Source of the DNA: JBEKHT01 sp049511715
GTDB taxonomy: Bacteria; Chloroflexota; Anaerolineae; Anaerolineales; RBG-16-64-43
Assembly: GCA_049511715.1 (NCBI GenBank)
Contig: JBEKXU010000001.1
Coordinates: 1-64,000 of the forward strand
Direction of reading: 5' to 3'
Length of the DNA: 64,000 nucleotides
Both the position numbers and the translations under genes were made by a program. Positions 24,718-32,413 of this stretch are shown piece by piece. Every line of letters begins with the position of its first letter. The stretch's first letter is position 1. The notes below the pieces were generated by a model, which was not told the DNA's origin, did no database searches, and saw only the letters and a list, made by a program, of their open reading frames with translations.

Positions 24718-26113
24718 CGGCGGCGGGGACGGATCTTCCGCGGACCGCCCCCCTCCGTTCGCCCATCCGGGCCTGGGGCGGCCGGACTGCCCTATCTGCC
24801 ACGGGATCGGCTACCTGCGGGAGGATCTGCCTCCGGATCACCCGCAGTTCGGCCGCGCCGTGCCCTGTTCCTGCCTTCAGGGGCGGCGGCAGACCCGTCT
24901 GACCGAAAGGCTTCACCGCCTCAGCCGGTTGCAGCAGCTGGAGCATCTGACCTTCGAGACCTTCAACCCGCAGGGTCGGCTCAACAACGGCGCTGAGCAG
25001 CGGGACTCGCTGGGCCGCGCCTACAACCAGGCCAGGAACTTCGCCGAGCGGCACGAGGGCTGGCTCCTGCTGCAGGGGGGATACGGATGCGGCAAGACGC
25101 ATCTGGTGGCGGCGATCGCCAACACGACGGTCGGACGGGGGATCCCCACCCTTTATCTCACGGTTCCGGATCTGCTGGACTGGTTGCGAGCCAGCTTCAA
25201 CGACGAGCAGGTCGATTTCGAAAGCCGTTTTGGCGAGATCCGCGAGGTGTCCCTCCTGGTGCTGGATGATTTCGGCACCCAGAGCGCGACCCCCTGGGCG
25301 CAGGAAAAACTGTTCCAGATCCTGAACTACCGCTATGTTAATCGGCTTCCCACGGTGATCACGACCAACCTGGTCCTGGAGGAAATCGAAGGCCGGCTCC
25401 GCTCCAGGCTGTCCGATCCCGAACTGGTGACGATGGTCCGGATCAACGCGCCGGACTACCGGCAGCCCATGGAGGAATCCTCGGCCTCGGGTCTTTCCTC
25501 CCTGGAGCACCACCGGCGCCAGACCTTCGGGACCTTCTCCCTTCGCGAGGACGAGAACCTAGCGGCCGATGAGCGCCGGAACCTGCAGGGCGCCTTCGAG
25601 GTAGCTCAGCGGTTTGCCGAGAATCCCGCGGGGTGGCTGGTTCTCATGGGCACCTACGGATGCGGCAAGACTCATTTGGCGGCGGCGATCGCCAACTTGC
25701 GGGACAGCGAGGGTTTTCCTCCCCTGTTCGTGGTGGTCCCGGACTTGCTGGATCACTTGCGCGGCACGTTCAATCCCTCCAGCCTGGTGCGCTACGACCA
25801 GCGGTTCGAAGAGGTCCGCTCCGCCCGGTTGCTGGTGTTCGATGACCTGGGCACGCAGGCCATGACCCCTTGGGTTCGGGAGAAGTTGTACCAGATCTTC
25901 AATCACCGCTACAATGCCGAGCTGCCCACGGTGATCACCACCTCCAGCACCCTGGAGGAAATCGATCCCCGCATTCGAGCCCGGATGCTCGACTCCAGGC
26001 TTTGCACGGTGTTCGCGATCATGGCCCCGGCCTATGCCGGGGGTTCCAAGGGCGGCCGCCGGGCCGCGCCGAGGAATTCCTCCGGGCGGAAGGATCCGGC
26101 CCGGCAGCGCTAG
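24680..26113 (+). CDS. Tandem DnaC/IstB-like helicase loader with two AAA+ domains
   Basis: The ATG at 24680 overlaps the DnaD-like gene. The 477-residue protein has a Cys4 zinc-binding motif (Cys37, Cys40, Cys63, Cys65), then two homologous ATPase domains. Domain 1 (about 90-260) has Walker A GGYGCGKTH and Walker B LLVLDDFGTQ; domain 2 (about 280-455) has GTYGCGKTH and LLVFDDLGTQ. The repeats also share VPDLLD and LPTVITT. Single DnaC/DnaI loaders are about 250-310 residues, so this is an internal duplication or fusion. It likely loads DnaB onto DNA. The last ~25 residues are basic. A strong terminator follows at 26141. Confidence 0.88.
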   Translation: MSKGNSQTTWNTSGGGDGSSADRPPPFAHPGLGRPDCPICHGIGYLREDLPPDHPQFGRAVPCSCLQGRRQTRLTERLHRLSRLQQLEHLTFETFNPQGRLNNGAEQRDSLGRAYNQARNFAERHEGWLLLQGGYGCGKTHLVAAIANTTVGRGIPTLYLTVPDLLDWLRASFNDEQVDFESRFGEIREVSLLVLDDFGTQSATPWAQEKLFQILNYRYVNRLPTVITTNLVLEEIEGRLRSRLSDPELVTMVRINAPDYRQPMEESSASGLSSLEHHRRQTFGTFSLREDENLAADERRNLQGAFEVAQRFAENPAGWLVLMGTYGCGKTHLAAAIANLRDSEGFPPLFVVVPDLLDHLRGTFNPSSLVRYDQRFEEVRSARLLVFDDLGTQAMTPWVREKLYQIFNHRYNAELPTVITTSSTLEEIDPRIRARMLDSRLCTVFAIMAPAYAGGSKGGRRAAPRNSSGRKDPARQR

Positions 26114-26140
26114 TTTCTCGGGGTGCGGAAAGAAACAGTG

Positions 26141-26176
26141 CGGCCTTCCCGAAACCGGGAAGGCCGTATTGCTTTC
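26141..26176. terminator. Bidirectional intrinsic terminator between convergent genes
   Basis: CGGCCTTCCC (26141-26150) pairs perfectly with GGGAAGGCCG (26157-26166). TATTGCTTTC follows on the plus strand and CACTGTTTCTTT on the minus strand, so it can serve both the DnaC-like gene and apgM. Confidence 0.85.
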
Positions 26177-26213
26177 GATCGGCAGGACCCTGGGCGAGGG
26201 CGGTTCTCCCGCC

Positions 26214-27425
26214 TCAGGCTCCGTACTTGGTGAGCCTGCCGGCGTGGGCCAGCGCGATGGGCATGAGGTCGGCGGCGCGGATCGTTCCCAGGCCGCCTCG
26301 GGCGCAGGCGCGTTCCCCGAAGACGCGTTCGTCGTCCGGGCGGATCGTCTGCGGGGCCCAAAGCAGCAAGGGGACCGGGTGCCAGGAATGGGCGCGCAGG
26401 CGGGCGGGGGTGGAGTGATCCCCGGTGATGACGAGGACATCGGGGTGAAGATCCAGCAGGGCCGGGAGGGCGGCGTCCACGCTCTCGATGACCTTGACCT
26501 TGGCCTCGAAGTCGCCGTCCTCGCCTCGCGAGTCGGTGGGCTTGATGTGGACGAAGAAGAAGTCGAAATCGTTCCAGACGGAGGCCAGCGTGCGGAACTC
26601 GTCTTCCGGGCGGTCGCCGGAGACGTCGATGGTTTTCATCCCGACCAGGCGGGCGACGCCCCGGTACATGGGGTAGACCGCGATGCAGGCTGGGCGCATC
26701 TTGTAGATCGACTCGAACTTGGGCAGGCGGGGATCGCCGGAAAAGCCTCGCAGGGTCACCATGTTGGCCGGGTGGTCGCGCGCCAGCCGCTGGCGTGCGG
26801 CTTCCAGCCACTGGTTGAAGAGCCGCGCGGCCTTTTCCCCTTTGGGATCCAGGGCCTTGACCGGCAGTGGAGCGGCTCCGGTCCGCTGGGGATCGGTTTC
26901 CGAAAGGGCGGCGGACAGGCCGGGGCCGCGCATCACCACCACGAAGCGGTATTCCTTGACCGGCTTGACCTCCAGCTCGACCCCGGGCAGCGAGATTCCC
27001 GCCAGCTTTTCGACCAGAGGACGAGCCGCTTCGGTGGCGATCCGGCCCGCCCGCCGGTCGATGATCTGGCCGCTCGCATCGATGGTGCAGAAATTGCCCC
27101 GGGCGGCAACATCCTCGGGCCCGACGTCAACGCCGATCCCGAAGGCCTCTAGGACGCCCCGGCCGATGTCGTACTGCAGGGGGTCGTATCCGAAGAGCCC
27201 CAGGTGCCCGGGACCGGACCCCGGGGTGATTCCGTGCCCCACGGGCAGAGTCTGGCCCAGAGTGCCCTCTCCGGCCAGGCGGTTCATGTTCGGGCGCTGG
27301 GCGGCCTCCAGCTCGGTCGGCCCTCCCGGGGTCATGGGGATGCCTCCCAGACCGTCCAGGACCAGCAGGACAATCTTGGAGGAAGATTCGATCGTGAGTT
27401 CCTGCATGAGCCGAAAATCTGCCAT
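26214..27425 (-). CDS. apgM: 2,3-bisphosphoglycerate-independent phosphoglycerate mutase, archaeal type
   Basis: The 403-residue product has the alkaline-phosphatase-superfamily metal motifs LLVLDGLGG near the N-terminus, the phosphorylated-Ser segment TPGSGPGHLGLFGYDP, and VITGDHSTPARLRAHSWHPVP near the C-terminus. The length and LEAFGIGVD-type insert fit ApgM rather than GpmI. It interconverts 3- and 2-phosphoglycerate, the step between pgk and eno, both in this window. The ATG at 27425 overlaps an NcoI-like CCATGG. It runs in the same direction as the ABC ATPase 80 bp upstream and may be co-transcribed with it. Confidence 0.92.
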   Translation of the reverse strand: MADFRLMQELTIESSSKIVLLVLDGLGGIPMTPGGPTELEAAQRPNMNRLAGEGTLGQTLPVGHGITPGSGPGHLGLFGYDPLQYDIGRGVLEAFGIGVDVGPEDVAARGNFCTIDASGQIIDRRAGRIATEAARPLVEKLAGISLPGVELEVKPVKEYRFVVVMRGPGLSAALSETDPQRTGAAPLPVKALDPKGEKAARLFNQWLEAARQRLARDHPANMVTLRGFSGDPRLPKFESIYKMRPACIAVYPMYRGVARLVGMKTIDVSGDRPEDEFRTLASVWNDFDFFFVHIKPTDSRGEDGDFEAKVKVIESVDAALPALLDLHPDVLVITGDHSTPARLRAHSWHPVPLLLWAPQTIRPDDERVFGERACARGGLGTIRAADLMPIALAHAGRLTKYGA

Positions 27426-27505
27426 GGCTTTGTTCCTTCTCCCTGGGCGGCCTCAGGAGTTCCTTGAATGCCCGCGCCGAGCACACGGCGCGGGGCCTTG
27501 GGCGG

Positions 27506-28606
27506 CTAGCGAATGGCCTGCTCGCTCTCCCGGTCAAACAGCTGCGCATGACCCATGTCGAAGCTCAGGCGAACGGTCTGCCCGACCTTGGAGTTCGTGC
27601 GCGGATCCACCCGGGCAATGAAGGCCTTCCCGGAGGCCAGCATGTTCAGGTAGGTCTCGTTGCCCATGAGCTCCGTGACGTCGACCCGGCCCTCGACGGG
27701 CGCCTCGACGATGTCCCGCGGCGTGAACTGCGGGTCGTGGATGTGCTCGGGCCGGATGCCGAAGATCACCTCGCGGCCGAGGAATCGGTCAAAATGGGAA
27801 GCGTCCGCGGCGGTCATGGGGAGGGTAAACCCTCCGCAGTCCAGCAGGAGCTTGCCGTCCGACCGCCCCAGCCTGGCGTCGAAGAAATTCATCGCCGGCG
27901 AGCCGATGAACCCGGCCACAAAGACGTTGCCGGGCCGCTCATACAGGTGCTGCGGCGTATCCAGTTGCTGCAGGATCCCGTCCCGCAGCACCGCGATGCG
28001 CGTGGCCATGGTCATGGCCTCGACCTGGTCATGAGTCACATAGATGAAGGTGGTCTGCAGCTGCTGATGGAGCTTGGAGAATGCCGCCCGCGTCTGGACC
28101 CGCAGCTTGGCATCCAGGTTGGAAAGCGGTTCGTCGAACAGAAAAGCGAGCGGCTGGCGGACGATCGCGCGGCCCACGGCCACCCGCTGCCTCTGTCCGC
28201 CGGAAAGCTGCTTGGGCTTGCGCTGGAGCAGATCGGTCAGGCCGAGGATCTCCGCCGCTTCCTTGACCCGGCGGTCAATGTCGGCTTTGGGGAAACGCCG
28301 GAGCTTGAGGCCGAAAGCCATGTTGTCGTAGACCGACATGTGGGGATACAGGGCGTAGGACTGGAAGACCATCGCAATGTTGCGGTCTTTGGGGGCCATG
28401 TTATTTACCACCCGCTCGCCGATTTTCAGCGTCCCCTCGTCGATCTCCTCCAGACCGGCCAGGCAGCGCAGGGCGGTGGTCTTGCCGCATCCCGAGGGAC
28501 CGACCAGCACCAGGAACTCACGGTCCTCGATCTCCAGGCACAGATCGTTTACCGCCACCACCTTGTCGAACCGTTTGGTCACATGGTCGTACGTAACGCT
28601 TGCCAT
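27506..28606 (-). CDS. Carbohydrate ABC transporter ATPase, MsmK/UgpC type
   Basis: The ATG at 28606 starts MASVTYDHVTKRF; the frame extends upstream without homology. The 366-residue length is typical. Visible are Walker A GPSGCGKTTAL, the Q-loop, signature LSGGQRQRVAVGRA, Walker B LAFLFDEPLSNLDA, H-loop YVTHDQVEAM, and a C-terminal TOBE region (about 235-360). Such ATPases energise sugar or sugar-phosphate importers and are often shared by several permeases. No permease or binding protein is adjacent, so this may be a shared or orphan subunit. Confidence 0.93.
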   Translation of the reverse strand: MASVTYDHVTKRFDKVVAVNDLCLEIEDREFLVLVGPSGCGKTTALRCLAGLEEIDEGTLKIGERVVNNMAPKDRNIAMVFQSYALYPHMSVYDNMAFGLKLRRFPKADIDRRVKEAAEILGLTDLLQRKPKQLSGGQRQRVAVGRAIVRQPLAFLFDEPLSNLDAKLRVQTRAAFSKLHQQLQTTFIYVTHDQVEAMTMATRIAVLRDGILQQLDTPQHLYERPGNVFVAGFIGSPAMNFFDARLGRSDGKLLLDCGGFTLPMTAADASHFDRFLGREVIFGIRPEHIHDPQFTPRDIVEAPVEGRVDVTELMGNETYLNMLASGKAFIARVDPRTNSKVGQTVRLSFDMGHAQLFDRESEQAIR

Positions 28607-28640
28607 GGAGCGCTTTCTCTTCTTTTGATCGGGTAACGCG

Positions 28641-28646
28641 ATTATA
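28641..28646 (-). promoter_or_regulatory. -10 element of the ABC ATPase promoter
   Basis: On the minus strand TATAAT lies 35 bp before the ATG at 28606. The -35 region is weak. It shares the 150-bp divergent spacer with the yvcK promoter. Confidence 0.5.
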
Positions 28647-28711
28647 AATCGCCACGGGGCCGACGGCGAGAGCGGCACCGCGGCCAACACGCTTCCCGGC
28701 CCTCCGCGAAG

Positions 28712-28740
28712 TTGACGCCTCCCCGCTTTCCTGCTATGAT
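28712..28740 (+). promoter_or_regulatory. Sigma-70-type promoter of the yvcK-gap-pgk operon
   Basis: TTGACG (28712-28717) and TATGAT (28735-28740) are separated by exactly 17 bp, and the -10 is extended by TGC. The predicted start is 10 bp or so before the yvcK ATG at 28758, giving a very short leader. Confidence 0.8.
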
Positions 28741-28757
28741 GCCGGGACGCATGGGAT

Positions 28758-30077
28758 ATGAGGAAGCTCTCACGACCCTCTCATCGCGGCTGGCCGCCCC
28801 AGTGGCGCGGTATCCAAGCCTGGTTGATTCCGGGAATTGGCATCAAGCGATGGTTGGTGGCCCTGGTTCTCGGGACCTTGATTGTCGGCCTGGGCCTTGC
28901 GGCGTTCATCCTTGATGCCTTCCGGGGCGTTCCCAACTCTCTGTTCCTCTCCCTTCTAACCCTTCGTTTCTTATCCCATCCCGCCCGAGTGGCCTTGCTC
29001 CTCCTGGCCGGCGGAGCGATCATGGCGTTCTCTTTGTGGCATCTGACCCAGGGCGTGCTCGCTCCTTTTCGCAAGGAGGGCCGCCCGGTGGGAGAGGTCG
29101 TGGCGGACCACCACCGCCTGGGCAAGGGGCCGCAGATCACGGCGATCGGAGGCGGGACCGGGCTTTCCACCCTGCTGCGGGGAATGAAGAGCCGGACGAG
29201 CAACATCACGGCGGTGGTGACCGTCGCCGACGACGGGGGTTCCTCGGGAAGGCTGCGGCGCTCCCTGGGGATTCCTCCGCCGGGGGACCTCCGAAACTGC
29301 CTGGCGGCGCTCTCGGACGATGAGTCGCTGCTGACCCGGCTGTTCCAGTACCGGTTCGCCGAGGGAGATGGACTGAACGGCCATTCCTTTGGGAATCTAT
29401 TCGTCAGCGCCCTGGCCGGCGTGACCGGGAATTTCGAGGAGGGTCTCTCAGAGGCGGGCAATGTCCTGGCCATCCGGGGGCGGGTGCTGCCGTCGACCCT
29501 CCGCGAGGTGCGGCTGATCGGAGAGTTGGAGGGCGAGGGGGGGCGGTCCCTGCGGCGCGTGGAGGGCGAGACTCAAATCCAGCAGGTGGCGGGGGCAGTG
29601 CGCCGCGTGAGCATCGAACCGGAGGATGTCCCGGCCTATCCCGTCGCGGTGCAGGCCATCCTGAACTCCGACATGGTCGTGGTCGGCCCCGGCAGCCTGT
29701 TCACGAGCATCCTGCCGAATCTCCTGATCGGGGAGATTTCTGCTGCCCTGCGCGCCACGCCCGGCCTGCGGGTGTATGTCTGCAACATCGCCACGCAGCC
29801 GGGCGAGACGGACGGATTTTCCGCGAAGGACCACCTGGATGCCCTGGAGCTCCATATGGGCTTCCAGCCCTTCGATGTGGTCCTGGTCAATGTCAATTGG
29901 AAGGCAGCTCTTCCTGAGGGCGTGAGCTGGGTGAGGGAACCCTTCCCCGACCATGTCCGCAGGATTTACCGGGCGGATCTCGGCGACGAGGCTCTTCCCG
30001 GACACCACGATCCGCAGAAACTGGCGGCGGTCCTGGCGTCCCTGCTGCAACCGCGCCGGACGACCATGCGCCCGTAG
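28758..30077 (+). CDS. yvcK: Gluconeogenesis factor YvcK (CofD-like)
   Basis: The 439-residue product has two N-terminal hydrophobic segments (about 25-55 and 75-100), making it membrane-anchored, then the CofD/YvcK Rossmann-like domain: GPQITAIGGGTGLSTLL, VTVADDGGSSGRLR, PPGDLRNCLAALS, HSFGNLFVSAL and VVVGPGSLFTSILPNLL. YvcK binds UDP-GlcNAc and controls cell-wall precursor supply and growth on gluconeogenic carbon in Bacillus. Location directly upstream of gap and pgk fits that role. The start codon is only ~18 bp after a strong -10, leaving little leader. Confidence 0.93.
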   Translation: MRKLSRPSHRGWPPQWRGIQAWLIPGIGIKRWLVALVLGTLIVGLGLAAFILDAFRGVPNSLFLSLLTLRFLSHPARVALLLLAGGAIMAFSLWHLTQGVLAPFRKEGRPVGEVVADHHRLGKGPQITAIGGGTGLSTLLRGMKSRTSNITAVVTVADDGGSSGRLRRSLGIPPPGDLRNCLAALSDDESLLTRLFQYRFAEGDGLNGHSFGNLFVSALAGVTGNFEEGLSEAGNVLAIRGRVLPSTLREVRLIGELEGEGGRSLRRVEGETQIQQVAGAVRRVSIEPEDVPAYPVAVQAILNSDMVVVGPGSLFTSILPNLLIGEISAALRATPGLRVYVCNIATQPGETDGFSAKDHLDALELHMGFQPFDVVLVNVNWKAALPEGVSWVREPFPDHVRRIYRADLGDEALPGHHDPQKLAAVLASLLQPRRTTMRP

Positions 30078-30109
30078 GACCATTTGTTCACATCTCATCA
30101 GGAGGAACC

Positions 30110-31147
30110 ATGGCAACCCGAGTGGGAATCAACGGTTTCGGACGAGTGGGCCGGCAGGTGCTCAAGGCGGCCCTGGAGCAGCATGCGGCGGATCTCGAGG
30201 TGGTGGCCATCAACGATCTCTTTGATGCCAAGACCAATGCGCATCTGTTCAAGTACGACTCCAACTACGGCACGTATCACGGGACGGTGGAGGCGCGGGA
30301 GGGGGGACTGGCCATTGACGGCCACAAGATCACGGTTCTGGCGGAGAAAGACCCCTCCAAGATCCACTGGAAGGATCTGGGCGTGGACATCGTGATCGAG
30401 TCGACGGGCGTCTTCACCGATGCCCTGGGGAACCCCGCCAAGGGAAAGGCCGGCGCCAATGTCCACATCCAGTCGGGCGGGGCGAAGAAAGTCATCATTT
30501 CCGCTCCGGCCAAGAACGAGGACATCACGATTGTGCTGGGGGTCAACCAGGACAAGTACGATCCGGCCAAGCATCACATCATTTCGAATGCGTCCTGCAC
30601 GACCAACTGCCTGGCCCCGGCGGCCAAGGTGGTGCATGACGAACTGGTGATTCGCCGCGGTCTCATGACCACGATCCATTCCTACACCAACGACCAGCGC
30701 ATCCTGGATCTGGTCCACAGCGACCTGCGCCGCGCGCGGGCGGCCGCCCTGAACATCATCCCCACCACGACCGGCGCCGCCCGGGCCCTGGCCCTGGTCA
30801 TCCCGGACCTCAAAGGGAAATTCGACGGCTTCTCGCTGCGGGTGCCGACCCCTACGGTTTCCGTGGTCGACTTTGTGGCGGAGGTGGAGAAAACGACCAC
30901 CGTCGAGGCCCTGAATCAATCCTTCCGCAAGGCCGCGGAGGGCGCCCTCAAGGGAATCCTCGGCTACAGCGACGAGCCCCTGGTTTCCATGGACTACAAG
31001 GGAGACCCGCGGTCGTCGATCGTGGACGGGCTTTCGACCATGGTCCTGGGAGGAACCCTGCTCAAGGTCGTGGCTTGGTACGACAATGAATGGGGCTACT
31101 CCTGCCGGACGGCGGACCTGGCGGCCTTCCTCGGCAAGAAGCTCTGA
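30110..31147 (+). CDS. gap: Glyceraldehyde-3-phosphate dehydrogenase, type I
   Basis: TCAGGAGG precedes the ATG. The 345-residue enzyme has the NAD-binding start TRVGINGFGRVGRQ and the catalytic segment ISNASCTTNCLAP with the nucleophilic Cys, followed by TIHSYTNDQ and the C-terminal WYDNEWGYSCRTADL. It interconverts glyceraldehyde-3-phosphate and 1,3-bisphosphoglycerate. It lies 32 bp after yvcK and 26 bp before pgk in one transcription unit. Confidence 0.97.
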   Translation: MATRVGINGFGRVGRQVLKAALEQHAADLEVVAINDLFDAKTNAHLFKYDSNYGTYHGTVEAREGGLAIDGHKITVLAEKDPSKIHWKDLGVDIVIESTGVFTDALGNPAKGKAGANVHIQSGGAKKVIISAPAKNEDITIVLGVNQDKYDPAKHHIISNASCTTNCLAPAAKVVHDELVIRRGLMTTIHSYTNDQRILDLVHSDLRRARAAALNIIPTTTGAARALALVIPDLKGKFDGFSLRVPTPTVSVVDFVAEVEKTTTVEALNQSFRKAAEGALKGILGYSDEPLVSMDYKGDPRSSIVDGLSTMVLGGTLLKVVAWYDNEWGYSCRTADLAAFLGKKL

Positions 31148-31173
31148 GCCGGGGACCCGAGACGAGGCACGCC

Positions 31174-32343
31174 ATGACCAAAAAGACCGTTCGTGACGTT
31201 CAAGTGGCGGGCTGGCAGACGCTGGTGCGCGTCGACTTCAACGTGCCCATCAAGGAGGGAAAGGTGCGGGACGACACCCGCATCCGCGCCTCGCTCCCCA
31301 CGATCCAGTATCTCATCGATCAGGGAGCCATGACTGCCCTGTGTTCGCACCTGGGGCGGCCGAAGGGGGTCGACCCCGCCCTCTCCCTGGCGCCCGTAGC
31401 GGAGCACCTGGGCACGCTGCTCGGGAAGCCCGTGCGCTTCGCGGCCGACTGCGTCGGCCCGCTGGCGGAGAACGCGGTGGCTGAGCTGAAGCCGGGAGAA
31501 GTCGCACTGCTTGAGAATACCCGCTTCCACCCGGAAGAAGAGAAGAACGACCCCGCCTTCGCGCAGCGGCTGGCGATGCTGGCCAAGATCTATGTCGACG
31601 ACGCCTTCGGGTCCGCCCACCGGGCCCACGCGTCCACCGAGGGCGTGGCCCACTACCTGCCGGCCGTGGCCGGCTTCCTCATGGAAGAGGAAATCGAATA
31701 CCTGGACCGGGCGGCCAACCACCCCGATCACCCCTACGTGGTGATCCTGGGCGGGGCCAAGATCAGCGACAAGATCGGGGTCATCCGCAACCTCCTGCAC
31801 AAGGCCGACCGCGTCCTGATCGGCGGGGGGATGGCGAACACCTTCTTCCGTGCCCAAGGACTGAAGACGGGGGATTCGCTGGTGGAGCCCGAAAGCGTCC
31901 CCGAAGCCCGCCAGCTGCTTGAGGAGGCCAAGGACCGCCTGGGGCTGCCGGAGGACGTGGTCATCGCCCAGGAGGCTAAGGTCGAGGCGGCCCGCCGCGA
32001 GATGGCCGTGGGGGATATTCCCGACGGCTGGAAGATCCTCGACATCGGGCCGCGGACCGTGAAACGCTACGCTGAGGCGCTGCGGGGAACCCGGCTGGTG
32101 GTTTGGAATGGCCCGATGGGCATGTTCGAGGTCGCGCCTTTCGCCAAAGGGACGGAGGGCCTGGCCCGGGCCGTCGCGGGTTCGGGCGCAACGACGATCG
32201 TGGGCGGCGGGGACTCGGTGGCCGCCATTGCCCAGTTCGGACTGACGGACAAGATCACTCACATCTCCACCGGCGGCGGAGCCTCTCTGGAGTTCCTGGA
32301 GGGGAAAATCCTTCCCGGGGTGGCCATACTTCAGGATCGCTAG
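31174..32343 (+). CDS. pgk: Phosphoglycerate kinase
   Basis: The ATG at 31174 starts MTKKTVRDVQVAGW; the frame is open into gap but those codons are not conserved. The 389-residue product carries LVRVDFNVPIKEG, SHLGRPKG, ALLENTRFHPEE, VVILGGAKISDKIGV, WNGPMGMFE and GGGDSVAAI. It forms ATP from 1,3-bisphosphoglycerate, or the reverse in gluconeogenesis. It is the third gene of the yvcK-gap-pgk series. Confidence 0.97.
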   Translation: MTKKTVRDVQVAGWQTLVRVDFNVPIKEGKVRDDTRIRASLPTIQYLIDQGAMTALCSHLGRPKGVDPALSLAPVAEHLGTLLGKPVRFAADCVGPLAENAVAELKPGEVALLENTRFHPEEEKNDPAFAQRLAMLAKIYVDDAFGSAHRAHASTEGVAHYLPAVAGFLMEEEIEYLDRAANHPDHPYVVILGGAKISDKIGVIRNLLHKADRVLIGGGMANTFFRAQGLKTGDSLVEPESVPEARQLLEEAKDRLGLPEDVVIAQEAKVEAARREMAVGDIPDGWKILDIGPRTVKRYAEALRGTRLVVWNGPMGMFEVAPFAKGTEGLARAVAGSGATTIVGGGDSVAAIAQFGLTDKITHISTGGGASLEFLEGKILPGVAILQDR

Positions 32344-32361
32344 CCGGCTCGACGGATCCGC

Positions 32362-32391
32362 GAGAGCGCCCGACGTTTGCCGGGCGCCCTC
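32362..32391 (+). terminator. Possible terminator after pgk
   Basis: GAGAGCGCCCG and CGGGCGCCCTC pair at ten of eleven positions around an 8-nt loop. Only TT follows, so it may attenuate rather than end transcription before the kinase gene. Confidence 0.45.
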
Positions 32392-32413
32392 TTGCGAACG
32401 CCCTGGGGGCGCC

